This document shows positions 40,807-49,428 of a DNA stretch of 64,000 nucleotides, one piece after another. Source of the DNA: Gordonia hydrophobica NBRC 16057 (GTDB lineage Bacteria; Actinomycetota; Actinomycetes; Mycobacteriales; Mycobacteriaceae); contig NZ_BCWU01000004.1 in the NCBI RefSeq assembly GCF_001592365.1, forward strand, positions 334,712-398,711, written 5' to 3'. The notes beneath the pieces were generated by a model. The model saw nothing but the letters and a program-made list of their open reading frames with translations. It was not told where the DNA came from and did no database searches. How positions within the stretch are numbered: position 1 is the stretch's first letter; each line of letters begins with the position of its first letter. The position numbers and the translations under genes are program-made.

Positions 40807-41271
40807 ATGGAAAGCGATCAGCCCGACGACCTCCGCGCTCTCCTCCGCATCGCCGAACGGGCGGCGGCGGCGCCGTTCATCGACTATCCGCCGACGCCCG
40901 CGTGGTATGCGCCCGCGGTCGGCGCGTGGGCGGCGACGCTCGCCGGGGTGGTCGCCTACCGTCCCGAACCGCTCATCGCGATCGTCATCTTCGTGTTCTT
41001 GCTCGGTCTGCTCGGCGGCTTCGTCGGCTGGTACGGCCGGCTGCGCGGAACCCAGCCGACGATCACCGACGCGCCCCCGGAGTTCCGGCGCATCTTCCGG
41101 CACTACCTGATGGGGGTCATCGTCCTCGGGGTGATCGTGATCCCGCTGATCCTGTTCGCGCCGCCGCTCGCGGCCATCGCGACGACGTTCGTCCTCGTCA
41201 CCGGCGGGATCGCGCTGTACGAGCGCGCGTACGCCCGCGCCGCCGCCGCGACTCGCCTGCGCCTGGCATGA
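40807..41271 (+). CDS. Three-helix membrane protein paired with a winged-helix regulator
   Basis: A 154-residue protein of unknown function. The N-terminal 35 residues are cytoplasmic (LRALLRIAERAAAAPF), then come hydrophobic segments at about 38-58 (GAWAATLAGVVAY and IAIVIFVFLLGLLGGFVGW) and a pair around 100-140 (VIVLGVIVIPLILFAP, AIATTFVLVTGGIALYE). The start is the ATG at 40807. ATGA overlap with the next gene suggests the regulator and the membrane protein act together. Confidence 0.7.
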   Translation: MESDQPDDLRALLRIAERAAAAPFIDYPPTPAWYAPAVGAWAATLAGVVAYRPEPLIAIVIFVFLLGLLGGFVGWYGRLRGTQPTITDAPPEFRRIFRHYLMGVIVLGVIVIPLILFAPPLAAIATTFVLVTGGIALYERAYARAAAATRLRLA

Positions 41272-41561
41272 ACAGCCCGCTCGACGGCATCGATCCGGTC
41301 CTGCAACAGCCGAAACGCCTGGCCGCAATGGCCGTCCTGGCGCATTCGACGGCGACCGACTTCCCGTTCCTAAAGGACCATCTGCAGATCGGCGACTCGG
41401 ACCTGTCGAAGCAGATGGCCGCGCTGATCGCCGCGGAGTACGTGACCTCCACACGCTCGCGCGGCCGCGGCAGCGTCACCACCTATCGCATCACGAAAGC
41501 CGGACGCCGGGCGTTCGCCGCACACGTGACCGCGCTCGAGAAGCTGGTCTCGTTCGGTTGA
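41268..41561 (+). CDS. Winged-helix transcriptional regulator (MarR/ArsR-like, DNA-binding domain only)
   Basis: A 97-residue winged-helix protein. The recognition region is HLQIGDSDLSKQMAALIAAEYV, and the wing is RGRGSVTTYRITKAGRRAFA. It resembles the YP_-type small transcriptional regulators that begin LDGIDPVLQQPKRLAAMAVL. It is translationally coupled to the membrane protein upstream and its stop abuts the stop of the desaturase-like gene. Confidence 0.8.
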   Translation: MNSPLDGIDPVLQQPKRLAAMAVLAHSTATDFPFLKDHLQIGDSDLSKQMAALIAAEYVTSTRSRGRGSVTTYRITKAGRRAFAAHVTALEKLVSFG

Positions 41562-42437
41562 TCAGGCGCCGGGCTCCGCGGCGAGGGCCAGGATCCGCTG
41601 CCGGGCGGCCTCGGCCTCGTCGCTGAGTTCCTGGACGCTGTCGAGCTTGAGCTCGTCGGCGAGCTTCTTCGCGATCGCGGCGTCGGTCGACGCGTCTTCG
41701 AAGTCGGCGATGAAGTCCCGACGATCATCGAAGTCGGCGATGTCGGCACCGATGTGCTCGATGCCTGCGAGGGCCTTGTCGACGGCGATGATCGTCGCCT
41801 CCTGGTCGGCGACCATGCCCGCCGCCAGGAAGGCCTGGAAGGTCGCCGCCTGCACGGCATCGTCCGTGCGGATCTTGGAGACGATCTGTCGCAGCACGTC
41901 GTCGTCGGCGTAGGCCAGGAGCTTGTCGGCGAACGTCACGCTCTGGTTCTCATGCACGGCGAGCAGTGCGAGAGCGTCCATCGGACCGACGTTCTCGACG
42001 GTCTCCGGGGTCTGCCGCCAGCCCGCGACGATGTGGATGCGGCGACGCGTCTCGGCTTCGGCCGGATCCACCGCGCGCGTGACGACGAGGTAGTCGCGCA
42101 GCACGATCGAGTGCCGATTGTCCTCCGCGGTCCACACGCCGACCAGTTGGCGCCAGTCCGAGAACGCCGGGAAGTGCATGGCGAGCACCCGGTGGAACGA
42201 CGGCAGGTTGTCCTTCGTCAACAGCAGCGCCAACAGGCCCGCCGCGGCGGTGTCGGAGAGCTTCGAGTCCTCGGGGACGTAGTCCTCGCCGCCGAGGAAG
42301 GCGAAGTTCCGGCCGAGATCCCACGGCACCCAGTCGGACGGGGTCCACGAGAGGGCGGCTTCGGCGTGCTCCTCCGCGATTTCCGGAAGCGCCTTCTCCA
42401 GCGCGTTGATCAGGTCTTCATTGCTCAGTACGGCCAC
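41562..42437 (-). CDS. desA2: Acyl-ACP desaturase-like protein (DesA2-like)
   Basis: A 291-residue protein of the stearoyl-ACP desaturase fold. WTPSDWVPWDLGRNFAFLGG is characteristic of the mycobacterial DesA group. The two diiron ExxH motifs are altered: the first reads D-N-R-H (TAEDNRHSIV) and the second E-N-Q-S (AVHENQSVTF), so one Glu is Asp and one His is Ser. Position between glyA and phoH2 matches Rv1094. The start is taken at the GTG 42437; 42446 is also possible. Confidence 0.8.
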   Translation of the reverse strand: MAVLSNEDLINALEKALPEIAEEHAEAALSWTPSDWVPWDLGRNFAFLGGEDYVPEDSKLSDTAAAGLLALLLTKDNLPSFHRVLAMHFPAFSDWRQLVGVWTAEDNRHSIVLRDYLVVTRAVDPAEAETRRRIHIVAGWRQTPETVENVGPMDALALLAVHENQSVTFADKLLAYADDDVLRQIVSKIRTDDAVQAATFQAFLAAGMVADQEATIIAVDKALAGIEHIGADIADFDDRRDFIADFEDASTDAAIAKKLADELKLDSVQELSDEAEAARQRILALAAEPGA

Positions 42438-42471
42438 GGCACCCACCCTAAACGAGATGTGCGGAAGTTGG

Positions 42472-43776
42472 TTATTCCGCCGACCCCGTCGAGCTCATCA
42501 GACCCCAGCCCTCCAGGCCGTCGTACAGCGGGATGTCGAGAGCGAGTTTGCTGACCCGTGCGCGGAGTGCGGAGACGTCGGCCGACTTGCCCGCGGCGAG
42601 CGCGGTGCCGATGATGTCGGCGACCTCGGTGAACTCGGCGTCGCCGAACCCGCGGGTCGCGAGCGCCGGGGTGCCGATGCGCAGTCCGGAGGTGACCATC
42701 GGCGGGCGCGGATCGAACGGCACGGCGTTGCGGTTCACGGTGATCCCGACCTCGTGGAGCAGGTCTTCGGCCTGCTGGCCGTCGAGATCGGAGTTGCGCA
42801 GGTCCACCAGGACCAGGTGGACGTCCGTGCCGCCGGTCAGCACCGAGACGCCGGCCTTGGCGACATCGTCGCCGGTGAGTCGGTCGGCCAGGATCTTGGC
42901 GCCGGACAGGGTGCGACGCTGACGCTCGGCGAACTCCTCCGTGGCGGCGATCTTGAGCGCGACGGCCTTCGCGGCGACGACGTGCATCAGCGGCCCGCCC
43001 TGCTGGCCCGGGAAGACGGCCGAGTTGAGCTTCTTGGCCCAGTCCTTCTTGGCCAGGATCAGACCCGAGCGCGGTCCGCCGAGGGTCTTGTGGACGGTGG
43101 TCGAGACGACGTCGGCGTGCGGCACCGGGCTGGGATGCAGACCGGCGGCGACGAGCCCGGCGAAGTGCGCCATGTCGACCCAGAGGTGAGCGCCGACCTC
43201 GTCCGCGATCTCACGGAACGCCGCGAAGTCGAGGGTCCGCGGGTAGGCCGACCAGCCTGCGACGATCACCTTCGGCTTGGTGTCGAGGGCGATCTTGCGC
43301 ACCTCGTCCATGTCGATCCGGAAGTCTTCCTTGCTGACGCCGTAGAAGGCGTTCTCGTAGAGCTTACCCGAGAAGTTGAGCCGCATGCCGTGGGTGAGGT
43401 GACCGCCGTGTGCCAGATCGAGTCCGAGCAGGGTCTCGCCCGGCTCCATCAGTGCCTGCAGGACCGCCGCGTTGGCCTGCGCACCGGCGTGCGGCTGCAC
43501 GTTGGCGAACTCGGCGCCGAACAGTTCCTTGGCCCGGTTCCGCGCGATGTCCTCGACGACGTCGACGTGCTCGCAGCCGCCGTAGTACCGACGGCCGGGG
43601 TAGCCCTCGGCGTACTTGTTGGTCAGCACGCTGCCCTGCGCCTGCAGCACGGCACGGGGAACGAAGTTCTCCGATGCGATCATCTCGAGCGTGTCGCGCT
43701 GACGCGACAGCTCTCCGTTCATGGCTGCGGCGACGTCGGGGTCCAGGTCGGCAAGGGACTGGGAAAACAGGCTCAT
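42472..43776 (-). CDS. glyA: Serine hydroxymethyltransferase
   Basis: A 434-residue PLP enzyme that converts serine and tetrahydrofolate to glycine and methylene-tetrahydrofolate. Visible are [41 protein letters not shown] and the PLP-lysine segment [13 protein letters not shown] near residue 230. The start is the ATG at 43776; the ORF runs on upstream into the DUF885 gene in another frame. It may be co-transcribed with desA2. Confidence 0.97.
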   Translation of the reverse strand: MSLFSQSLADLDPDVAAAMNGELSRQRDTLEMIASENFVPRAVLQAQGSVLTNKYAEGYPGRRYYGGCEHVDVVEDIARNRAKELFGAEFANVQPHAGAQANAAVLQALMEPGETLLGLDLAHGGHLTHGMRLNFSGKLYENAFYGVSKEDFRIDMDEVRKIALDTKPKVIVAGWSAYPRTLDFAAFREIADEVGAHLWVDMAHFAGLVAAGLHPSPVPHADVVSTTVHKTLGGPRSGLILAKKDWAKKLNSAVFPGQQGGPLMHVVAAKAVALKIAATEEFAERQRRTLSGAKILADRLTGDDVAKAGVSVLTGGTDVHLVLVDLRNSDLDGQQAEDLLHEVGITVNRNAVPFDPRPPMVTSGLRIGTPALATRGFGDAEFTEVADIIGTALAAGKSADVSALRARVSKLALDIPLYDGLEGWGLMSSTGSAE

Positions 43777-43787
43777 GGCCACCAAGT

Positions 43788-45008
43788 CTAGAACCCGAGT
43801 TCGCTGCGCAGCACCCCCGGGGTGAGCGGTTCGTCGAGCAGCCGACCGAAGCGCGCGAGCCGCGCCGGACCTGCGGGGCCCGCCTCGTCGAGCCACGCCC
43901 CCAGCAGCGCGTATCCCTCCACGTACGTCGAGATGTAGGCGCGCCAGAGCGGCGAAGTCAGAAAGCGGAGCATCTGGCGGGCCCGATCGGGCGCCACCAG
44001 CAGCCAGCGCTGCAGAAACAACGCGACGTCGTCGATGTTCTCGCCCCGGTCGTGCAGGGCCAGCGCTGCGTCCTGCCGCACGCGGAGCAGTCCCGCCGCC
44101 GCAGTTCCGACCGCACGCGCTCGCTCGGCGTCGAAGCGAAGACCGAAGTCGGCGTAGATCTCGGCCGCCCATTCGTGCCACGACGTGCCCATGGCCGCGG
44201 CGAGCGCATGGTCGGCCAACCCCTCCGCCATCAGACACTGCGGCGTGTTGACCAGGAAGATGGTGTGCTCGAGCTGTCCGGTCCCGACCAGCCGTTGCTC
44301 CTTCCGGCAGTGCTCGGTGTGGTGCCCCGGATACGCCTCGTGGGCGATCAGGCCGGGCAGCGCCGACATGTGTTGCGGCAGATCGGTGTTGACGGCCACC
44401 GTGGAGTGGAAGTCGCCGAGGTAGTAGTTGAAGCCCGACCACGGCTTGTCGCTGACCACCTCGAAATCGACCACTTCCGAGTCGGGGAGCGGAAACTCGC
44501 GGCGGACGGTCTCGCGCAGGCTTCCCGCGAACTCGTGGATCAGCGGGGAGACGAGGTCGGCGGGGATCTCGTCGGCCCGGCGATAGGCGGCGTAGGCCTC
44601 GCGCAGTCGATCGCCGGTGGCGCCGGGCACGCCCAGCGCGTCGGCCATTCGCGCGTGCGCCTGGCGGTAGACGTCCTCGTCACCGGGTTCGATCCGGACG
44701 TCGAAGTACGCCTGCACCTCGTCGATGAAACCGACCCGCTCCCCCGCGAACTTGCGTGCGGAGACCTCCAGCGCCCGCAGGTGGGTGCCGACGAACTCGG
44801 CGCGGTCGGCGGGCAGCCCGGCGGGGAGTTCCTCGTGCAGCGCCCTGGCGCGCCTGGCCAACTCCGCGGGATCGGGCGTCGGCCCGTTCTCCGATTCGGC
44901 CCGCAGTGCCCGGTCGCCGGTGTACGCGTCGACGAACCCCTCCTCGATCCGGTCGAACGCCAACCCGAGTCGCAGGTACTCGATGACAGGATCCGCGGCA
45001 GCACTCAT
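43788..45008 (-). CDS. DUF885 zinc-metalloprotease-like protein
   Basis: A 406-residue DUF885 protein. The zinc motif HEAYPGHH (HExxH) near residue 233 is followed by a downstream acidic ligand in [10 protein letters not shown]. Family members act as carboxypeptidase- or dipeptidase-like enzymes. It is cytoplasmic with no signal peptide. It ends 11 bp before glyA starts, so they form one transcript. The start is the ATG at 45008. Confidence 0.87.
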   Translation of the reverse strand: MSAAADPVIEYLRLGLAFDRIEEGFVDAYTGDRALRAESENGPTPDPAELARRARALHEELPAGLPADRAEFVGTHLRALEVSARKFAGERVGFIDEVQAYFDVRIEPGDEDVYRQAHARMADALGVPGATGDRLREAYAAYRRADEIPADLVSPLIHEFAGSLRETVRREFPLPDSEVVDFEVVSDKPWSGFNYYLGDFHSTVAVNTDLPQHMSALPGLIAHEAYPGHHTEHCRKEQRLVGTGQLEHTIFLVNTPQCLMAEGLADHALAAAMGTSWHEWAAEIYADFGLRFDAERARAVGTAAAGLLRVRQDAALALHDRGENIDDVALFLQRWLLVAPDRARQMLRFLTSPLWRAYISTYVEGYALLGAWLDEAGPAGPARLARFGRLLDEPLTPGVLRSELGF

Positions 45009-45067
45009 GTGACCAAAGCTACCGGGGGTCGGCCAACGCGTCGCACGTCCTAGTAACCTATCGGTCC

Positions 45068-46009
45068 ATGGCGCGTCATTCGCACGACCGCGATCCCGGC
45101 CTGTACCTCGAGCTCGACCGAACGCAGTGGCGTGCACTGCGCAAATCGATGCCGATGGTGCTGAACGAGTCGGAGCTGGAGAAGCTCGTCGGCCTGGGTG
45201 AGCAGATCGACCTCAACGAGGTCGCCGAGGTGTACCTGCCGCTGTCTCGTCTCATCCACCTGCAGGTGGAGGCCAGACAGCGACTCTTCGCTGCCACGTC
45301 GACCTTCCTCGGGCAACGCCAGCGAAATCGCCAGGTGCCGTTCGTGATCGGCATCGCCGGGTCGGTGGCGGTCGGCAAGTCGACCACCGCCCGCGTGCTG
45401 GCGACGCTCCTGTCCCGCTGGGAGACCCACCCCAAGGTCGATCTGATCACCACCGACGGCTTCCTGCTTCCCACCAAGGAGTTGGAACGCCGGGGCATCA
45501 TGCACCGCAAGGGCTTTCCCGAATCGTACGACCGCCGCGCACTGCTGCGCTTCGTCACCGAGGTCAAGTCCGGAAACCCGGAGGTCACCGCACCGGTCTA
45601 CGACCACGTCAGCTACGACATCGTGCCGGACGTCGTCCATTCGGTGAAACAGCCGGACATCCTCATCGTCGAAGGCCTCAATGTGCTGCAGACCGGGCCC
45701 ACGCTGACAGTCTCGGATCTGTTCGACTTCTCGATCTACGTCGACGCCAAGACCTCCGACATCGAGAAGTGGTACATCTCCCGCTTCCTCCAGATGCGGA
45801 CCGGATCGTTCGCCGACCCGGAATCGCACTTCCACTACTACTCGTCGTTGACCGACGATCAGGCGACGATCGCCGCCCGCGACATCTGGACGTCGATCAA
45901 TCGTCCCAACCTGATCGAGAACATCCTGCCGACCCGGCCGCGCGCGACGCTGGTCCTGCGCAAGGACGGTAACCACGCCATCAACCGGGTGCGCCTGCGG
46001 AAGTTGTGA
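45068..46009 (+). CDS. coaA: Pantothenate kinase type I
   Basis: A 313-residue pantothenate kinase, the first step of CoA synthesis. The P-loop [17 protein letters not shown] is near residue 98, then [18 protein letters not shown], the catalytic KGFPESYD, and YDHVSYDI. The length equals the bacterial type I family. It diverges from the DUF885-glyA unit as in Rv1092c-Rv1093. TAACCT lies 8 nt before the ATG and could be a -10 for a nearly leaderless mRNA. Confidence 0.97.
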   Translation: MARHSHDRDPGLYLELDRTQWRALRKSMPMVLNESELEKLVGLGEQIDLNEVAEVYLPLSRLIHLQVEARQRLFAATSTFLGQRQRNRQVPFVIGIAGSVAVGKSTTARVLATLLSRWETHPKVDLITTDGFLLPTKELERRGIMHRKGFPESYDRRALLRFVTEVKSGNPEVTAPVYDHVSYDIVPDVVHSVKQPDILIVEGLNVLQTGPTLTVSDLFDFSIYVDAKTSDIEKWYISRFLQMRTGSFADPESHFHYYSSLTDDQATIAARDIWTSINRPNLIENILPTRPRATLVLRKDGNHAINRVRLRKL

Positions 46010-46025
46010 TCGCCGATTCGGCGCG

Positions 46026-46511
46026 TCAGGCCGTGATCTCGGCGACCACCGCGCCGGTCACGGCCACCAGGTCCGACGGCGCCAACTGGATCTCGAGGCC
46101 GCGGCGACCACCGCTGCACAGGACCGAGTCCCACTGCAGCGCGGAGGCGTCCACGACGGTCGGCAGTGCCGTCTTCTGCCCCAGCGGCGACACCCCGCCG
46201 AGCACGTATCCGGTGGACCGGGTGACCTTCGCCGCCTGCGCCATCTCCCCTTTCGCTGCGCCGAGCGCTTTCGCCGCCGCTTTGAGCGAGAGCTTCTCCG
46301 GCACCGGGATCACCGCGACGCCGAGGGTGCCGCCGAGGTCGATAACGAGAGTCTTGAAGATCTGCGCGGCCTGCACCCCGAGCGTCGACGCGGTGACGGC
46401 GACGGCCTCGTCGCCGTAGTCGGCGCGGTGACGGTCGTGTTTGTACTTGTGCACGTCGAACGGCACGGCGGCCCGCTCCAGCGCCGCGATGGCGGGCGTC
46501 GCAGCGGCCAT
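46026..46511 (-). CDS. ybaK: Cys-tRNA(Pro) deacylase YbaK-like
   Basis: A 161-residue YbaK/EbsC-fold protein that hydrolyses mischarged Cys-tRNA(Pro). Visible are GVQAAQIFKTLVID with the catalytic Lys, VSPLGQKTALPTVVD and the SGGRRGLEIQL segment. The start is the ATG at 46511 in an ATGA overlap with the oxidoreductase stop upstream, so translation is coupled. Confidence 0.9.
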   Translation of the reverse strand: MAAATPAIAALERAAVPFDVHKYKHDRHRADYGDEAVAVTASTLGVQAAQIFKTLVIDLGGTLGVAVIPVPEKLSLKAAAKALGAAKGEMAQAAKVTRSTGYVLGGVSPLGQKTALPTVVDASALQWDSVLCSGGRRGLEIQLAPSDLVAVTGAVVAEITA

Positions 46512-47254
46512 CAGCGCGCGGCCAGCCACTGCTCGAAGGTCGTGGACGTCGTCACGTCGGGGTGCTCAGGCACCAGCCCGCCGGACCGGATCGCGGATCC
46601 GCCGACGTTCACACCGAACACCTTCTTCGGTGAGCCGTTCTTGGCCGCAACGGCTTTCGCGATGTCGACCAGGTTCATCGTCGCCGGTCCGGCGACGATG
46701 ATGTCCGACGGCCGGGACGGATCCAGGACCACGTCGGCCATCGCCTCGGCCACGTCCTCGACCGCCGCAGGTCTGCTCAGCATGCGCGGCGCGACGGCGA
46801 CCGGACCGAACGTCATCGCGGCGAGGAACTTCTCCGGCAGCGAATACCACTGCGTTGATCGGAACGCGGTCGCGGCGTCGCCCAGCATCTCGGTGTATAC
46901 GGCCTCCTGCTGCGCCTTGCCGCGGTAGTGCCCCATCTTCTTGTTCACGGCAGAGTCGGAGGCGCCGTAGATCGTCAGGTACACCACGGCGGCGTCGGCG
47001 TCGTCGGCGGCGATCGCGATGTTCTGTGCGACCGCGGAGAAGAACCGCTCGGAGTCGGCGGCGCTGCGCGACATCAGGCTGGTGGCGTCGACGATGACAT
47101 CGGCGCCGGCGCAGGCCGCCGAGAGGCCCGTGCCGGTGACCGCGTCGACGCCGGTCTTCCGATGTGCGGGGATCACTTGGGCGCCCCGTTTGAGGAGGAT
47201 CTCGCAGAGGATCGAACCGAACTCTCCGCTCGCGCCGACGACCGTCACCCGCAT
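46511..47254 (-). CDS. NAD(P)-binding oxidoreductase (NmrA/SDR-like)
   Basis: A 247-residue atypical short-chain dehydrogenase-like protein with the dinucleotide motif VTVVGASGEFGSIL at the N-terminus and the mid-domain YRGKAQQEAVYTEM, where the Lys and Tyr of the active site may be altered. NmrA-type members often sense redox cofactors. It is translationally coupled to ybaK. Confidence 0.8.
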   Translation of the reverse strand: MRVTVVGASGEFGSILCEILLKRGAQVIPAHRKTGVDAVTGTGLSAACAGADVIVDATSLMSRSAADSERFFSAVAQNIAIAADDADAAVVYLTIYGASDSAVNKKMGHYRGKAQQEAVYTEMLGDAATAFRSTQWYSLPEKFLAAMTFGPVAVAPRMLSRPAAVEDVAEAMADVVLDPSRPSDIIVAGPATMNLVDIAKAVAAKNGSPKKVFGVNVGGSAIRSGGLVPEHPDVTTSTTFEQWLAAR

Positions 47255-47294
47255 GTCTTGTCAGTCCCTTCCAGATCTCATCAGTTGCTGGGTC

Positions 47295-48077
47295 TCATTT
47301 GCCGAATCTGCGATTGCGTGCGGTGAAATCGCGCAGCGCACGGAGAAAATCGACGCGGCGGAACTCCGGCCAGTACGCATCGGTGAACCAGATCTCCGAG
47401 TACGCCGACTGCCACAGCAGAAACCCGCTGAGCCGCTGCTCCCCCGAGGTGCGGATCACCAGGTCGGGGTCGGGGGTGCCGCTGGTGTAGAGGTGTGAGT
47501 CGATCCCGTCGACGGAGACCGCGTCCACCAGTTCAGCGCCCGAGGCGCCCTTCTCGATGGCTTCGGTCAGCAGCGTCTGCACGGCGTCCACGATCTCCTG
47601 GCGACCGCCGTAGCCGACGGCCACGTTGACCGTCATGTCGGCGGCGCCTTCGGTTCGGTTCGACGCCTCGCGGAGCCGTCGTGCCACCGCGTCGGGCAGC
47701 TGGTCCAGGTTGCCGACGATCCGGACCCGCCAGTCGGCGTCGACGTCGCTGATCTCGTCGACGATGTCCGGCACGATCTCCATCAGCGCGTCGAGCTCGT
47801 CGGACTCCCGCGAGAGGTTCTCGGTCGAGAGGAGGTAGATCGTCACCGCCTCGATCCCCAGTTCCGAGCACCAGCCCAGCATGTCGGCGATGCGTCGCGC
47901 ACCGACACGGTGTCCGTGGCTGACGTCCTCGAATCCCGCTTCGCGCGCCCACCGCCGGTTGCCGTCGCAGATGATCGCCACATGGCGGGGTATGCGGGTG
48001 CCGTCCATCAGTTGCACGAGACGGTGTTCGTACACGCGCAGCATGCCGCCGCGCACCCGGTCCGGGAGCAATTTCAC
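47295..48077 (-). CDS. Short-chain Z-isoprenyl diphosphate synthase (Rv1086-like)
   Basis: A 260-residue cis-prenyltransferase. The diphosphate-binding CDGNRRWA is near residue 38, with the NLSRES helix near 85 and the C-terminal RTSGEQRLSGFLLWQ. M. tuberculosis Rv1086, with the same neighbours (hemolysin III, coaA, glyA), makes Z,E-farnesyl diphosphate, and this is probably its orthologue; a longer undecaprenyl/decaprenyl synthase cannot be excluded. It diverges from the hemolysin III gene. Confidence 0.88.
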   Translation of the reverse strand: MKLLPDRVRGGMLRVYEHRLVQLMDGTRIPRHVAIICDGNRRWAREAGFEDVSHGHRVGARRIADMLGWCSELGIEAVTIYLLSTENLSRESDELDALMEIVPDIVDEISDVDADWRVRIVGNLDQLPDAVARRLREASNRTEGAADMTVNVAVGYGGRQEIVDAVQTLLTEAIEKGASGAELVDAVSVDGIDSHLYTSGTPDPDLVIRTSGEQRLSGFLLWQSAYSEIWFTDAYWPEFRRVDFLRALRDFTARNRRFGK

Positions 48078-48096
48078 AGCCGCGATCTTACTCTCA

Positions 48097-48131
48097 CGGT
48101 AGGTTACCGGCGCGGAACTTACGGTACCGTA
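48097..48131. promoter_or_regulatory. Two CGGTA palindromes and leaderless promoter between uppS-like and hemolysin III genes
   Basis: CGGTA-GGT-TACCG (48097-48109) and the 12-bp perfect palindrome TACGGTACCGTA (48120-48131) lie in the 59-bp divergent gap. TACCGT (48125-48130) ends 6 nt before the hemolysin III ATG and could be its -10, so a protein bound here would block it. Confidence 0.45.
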
Positions 48132-48136
48132 GGTTC

Positions 48137-48838
48137 ATGCAGCAGTCCCCTCTCCCGACCTCGGCGCCCACTAATATCGACGGTGTGACCGGTCCGGAGA
48201 CCAAGCCGACGCTGCGCGGTGTGATCCACAAGTACTCCTCGTTCATCGCTGCCGCGGTCGGCATCGTCTTGATCGTCGGCACGGCGATGCACCGCAGTGC
48301 CGTCTCGGTGGTCGCCGTGGTGATCTATGTGGTCACCATCTGCGCGCTGTTCGGCGTCAGCACCGTGTATCACCGAGTCAATTGGACGTCACCGCGCGCC
48401 CGTATCGCGATGAAACGCGCCGATCATTCGATGATCTTCGTGTTCATCGCGGGCAGCTACACCCCGTTCTGCGTCATGGGACTCGATTCCCCCACTCGCT
48501 GGTGGGTGCTCGGCATCGTCTGGGTGGGCGCCGCTCTCGGTGTCACCCTGAAGATGCTCTGGCCCGGGTCCCCGCGCTGGCTGGGCGTGGTCCTCTACAT
48601 CGTGCTCGGCTGGGTGATCATCGCGGTGGCCCCGATGCTGATCCACAACACCGGGGTCGCCGTTATCGTGCTGCTCGCCACCGGCGGCGTCTTCTACAGT
48701 CTCGGCGGCGTGCTGTTCGCGCTTCGCTGGCCCGATCCGTGGCCGGGGGTGTTCGGTCACCACGAGGTGTTCCACGCGTGCACCGCGATCGCCGCGCTCC
48801 TGCACTACATCGCCGTATGGCTGGTGGTCATCGGCTGA
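48137..48838 (+). CDS. Hemolysin III family membrane protein
   Basis: A 233-residue seven-helix protein of the hemolysin III/YqfA and adiponectin-receptor superfamily. The conserved metal-site residues appear in TVYHRVNW, KRADHSMIFVFIAGSYTPF and the last-helix GHHEVFHACTAIAALLHY. Some family members are ceramidase-like hydrolases. The order next to the Z-prenyl synthase matches Rv1085c-Rv1086. Confidence 0.92.
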   Translation: MQQSPLPTSAPTNIDGVTGPETKPTLRGVIHKYSSFIAAAVGIVLIVGTAMHRSAVSVVAVVIYVVTICALFGVSTVYHRVNWTSPRARIAMKRADHSMIFVFIAGSYTPFCVMGLDSPTRWWVLGIVWVGAALGVTLKMLWPGSPRWLGVVLYIVLGWVIIAVAPMLIHNTGVAVIVLLATGGVFYSLGGVLFALRWPDPWPGVFGHHEVFHACTAIAALLHYIAVWLVVIG

Positions 48839-48861
48839 GTGGCCTCGGCTACAGTCAGCGG

Positions 48862-49359
48862 ATGACCCCGACGACACTCTCGCGCCTGCGCGGCGCCGTC
48901 GTCGGCGGAGCCTCCGCGCTGACCGGCATCGGAGCGCACGCGGCGGCACAGGGCATGCTGCCCGAGACCGCGTCGTTGCTGATGGTCGCGACGACCGCCA
49001 TCGCGCTCGGCGTCGCCGTCGCGGCGCTTCCCGCCGCGCGTGTGCTTCCCGCACTCATCGGCGGTCAAGCGATGGTGCACGTCCTGCTGGTCCTGTCGTC
49101 CGGCCATCACCACGATCTGCTCACCGCGCCGATGGCGGCGATGCACACCGTCGGCACCCTGGCCGCGCTGCTTCTGTTGTGCGGTGTCGAACTCCTGGTC
49201 CACGCGGCGTCGGCGCTCGCCCTGCGCGCGATGCGCCTGCACGTGCGGCTACGGCCGCTCACCACGGTCACCGTTCCGGCGTATCCCGCCGTCGCCGCGC
49301 CTGCGGCACTGGTCTACCTCGGCGGCATCGGCCGCCGCGGCCCGCCCCCGGTTCAGTAG
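48862..49359 (+). CDS. Predicted membrane protein of unknown function
   Basis: A 165-residue protein with four likely membrane segments: AVVGGASALTGIGAHAAA, ALGVAVAALPAARVLPAL, MAAMHTVGTLAALLLLCGVELLV and a C-terminal hydrophobic stretch. The loop VLSSGHHHDLL carries three adjacent histidines. It is 69 bp before a PepSY membrane protein, which also has a His-rich loop, so a role in metal handling is possible. Confidence 0.65.
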   Translation: MTPTTLSRLRGAVVGGASALTGIGAHAAAQGMLPETASLLMVATTAIALGVAVAALPAARVLPALIGGQAMVHVLLVLSSGHHHDLLTAPMAAMHTVGTLAALLLLCGVELLVHAASALALRAMRLHVRLRPLTTVTVPAYPAVAAPAALVYLGGIGRRGPPPVQ

Positions 49360-49428
49360 CACCCCGTTCTCACTCATCGCGCGCCGACGTCGGCGCGCGA
49401 TCCCTGCTGCTTGACCGAAAGGCACCTC

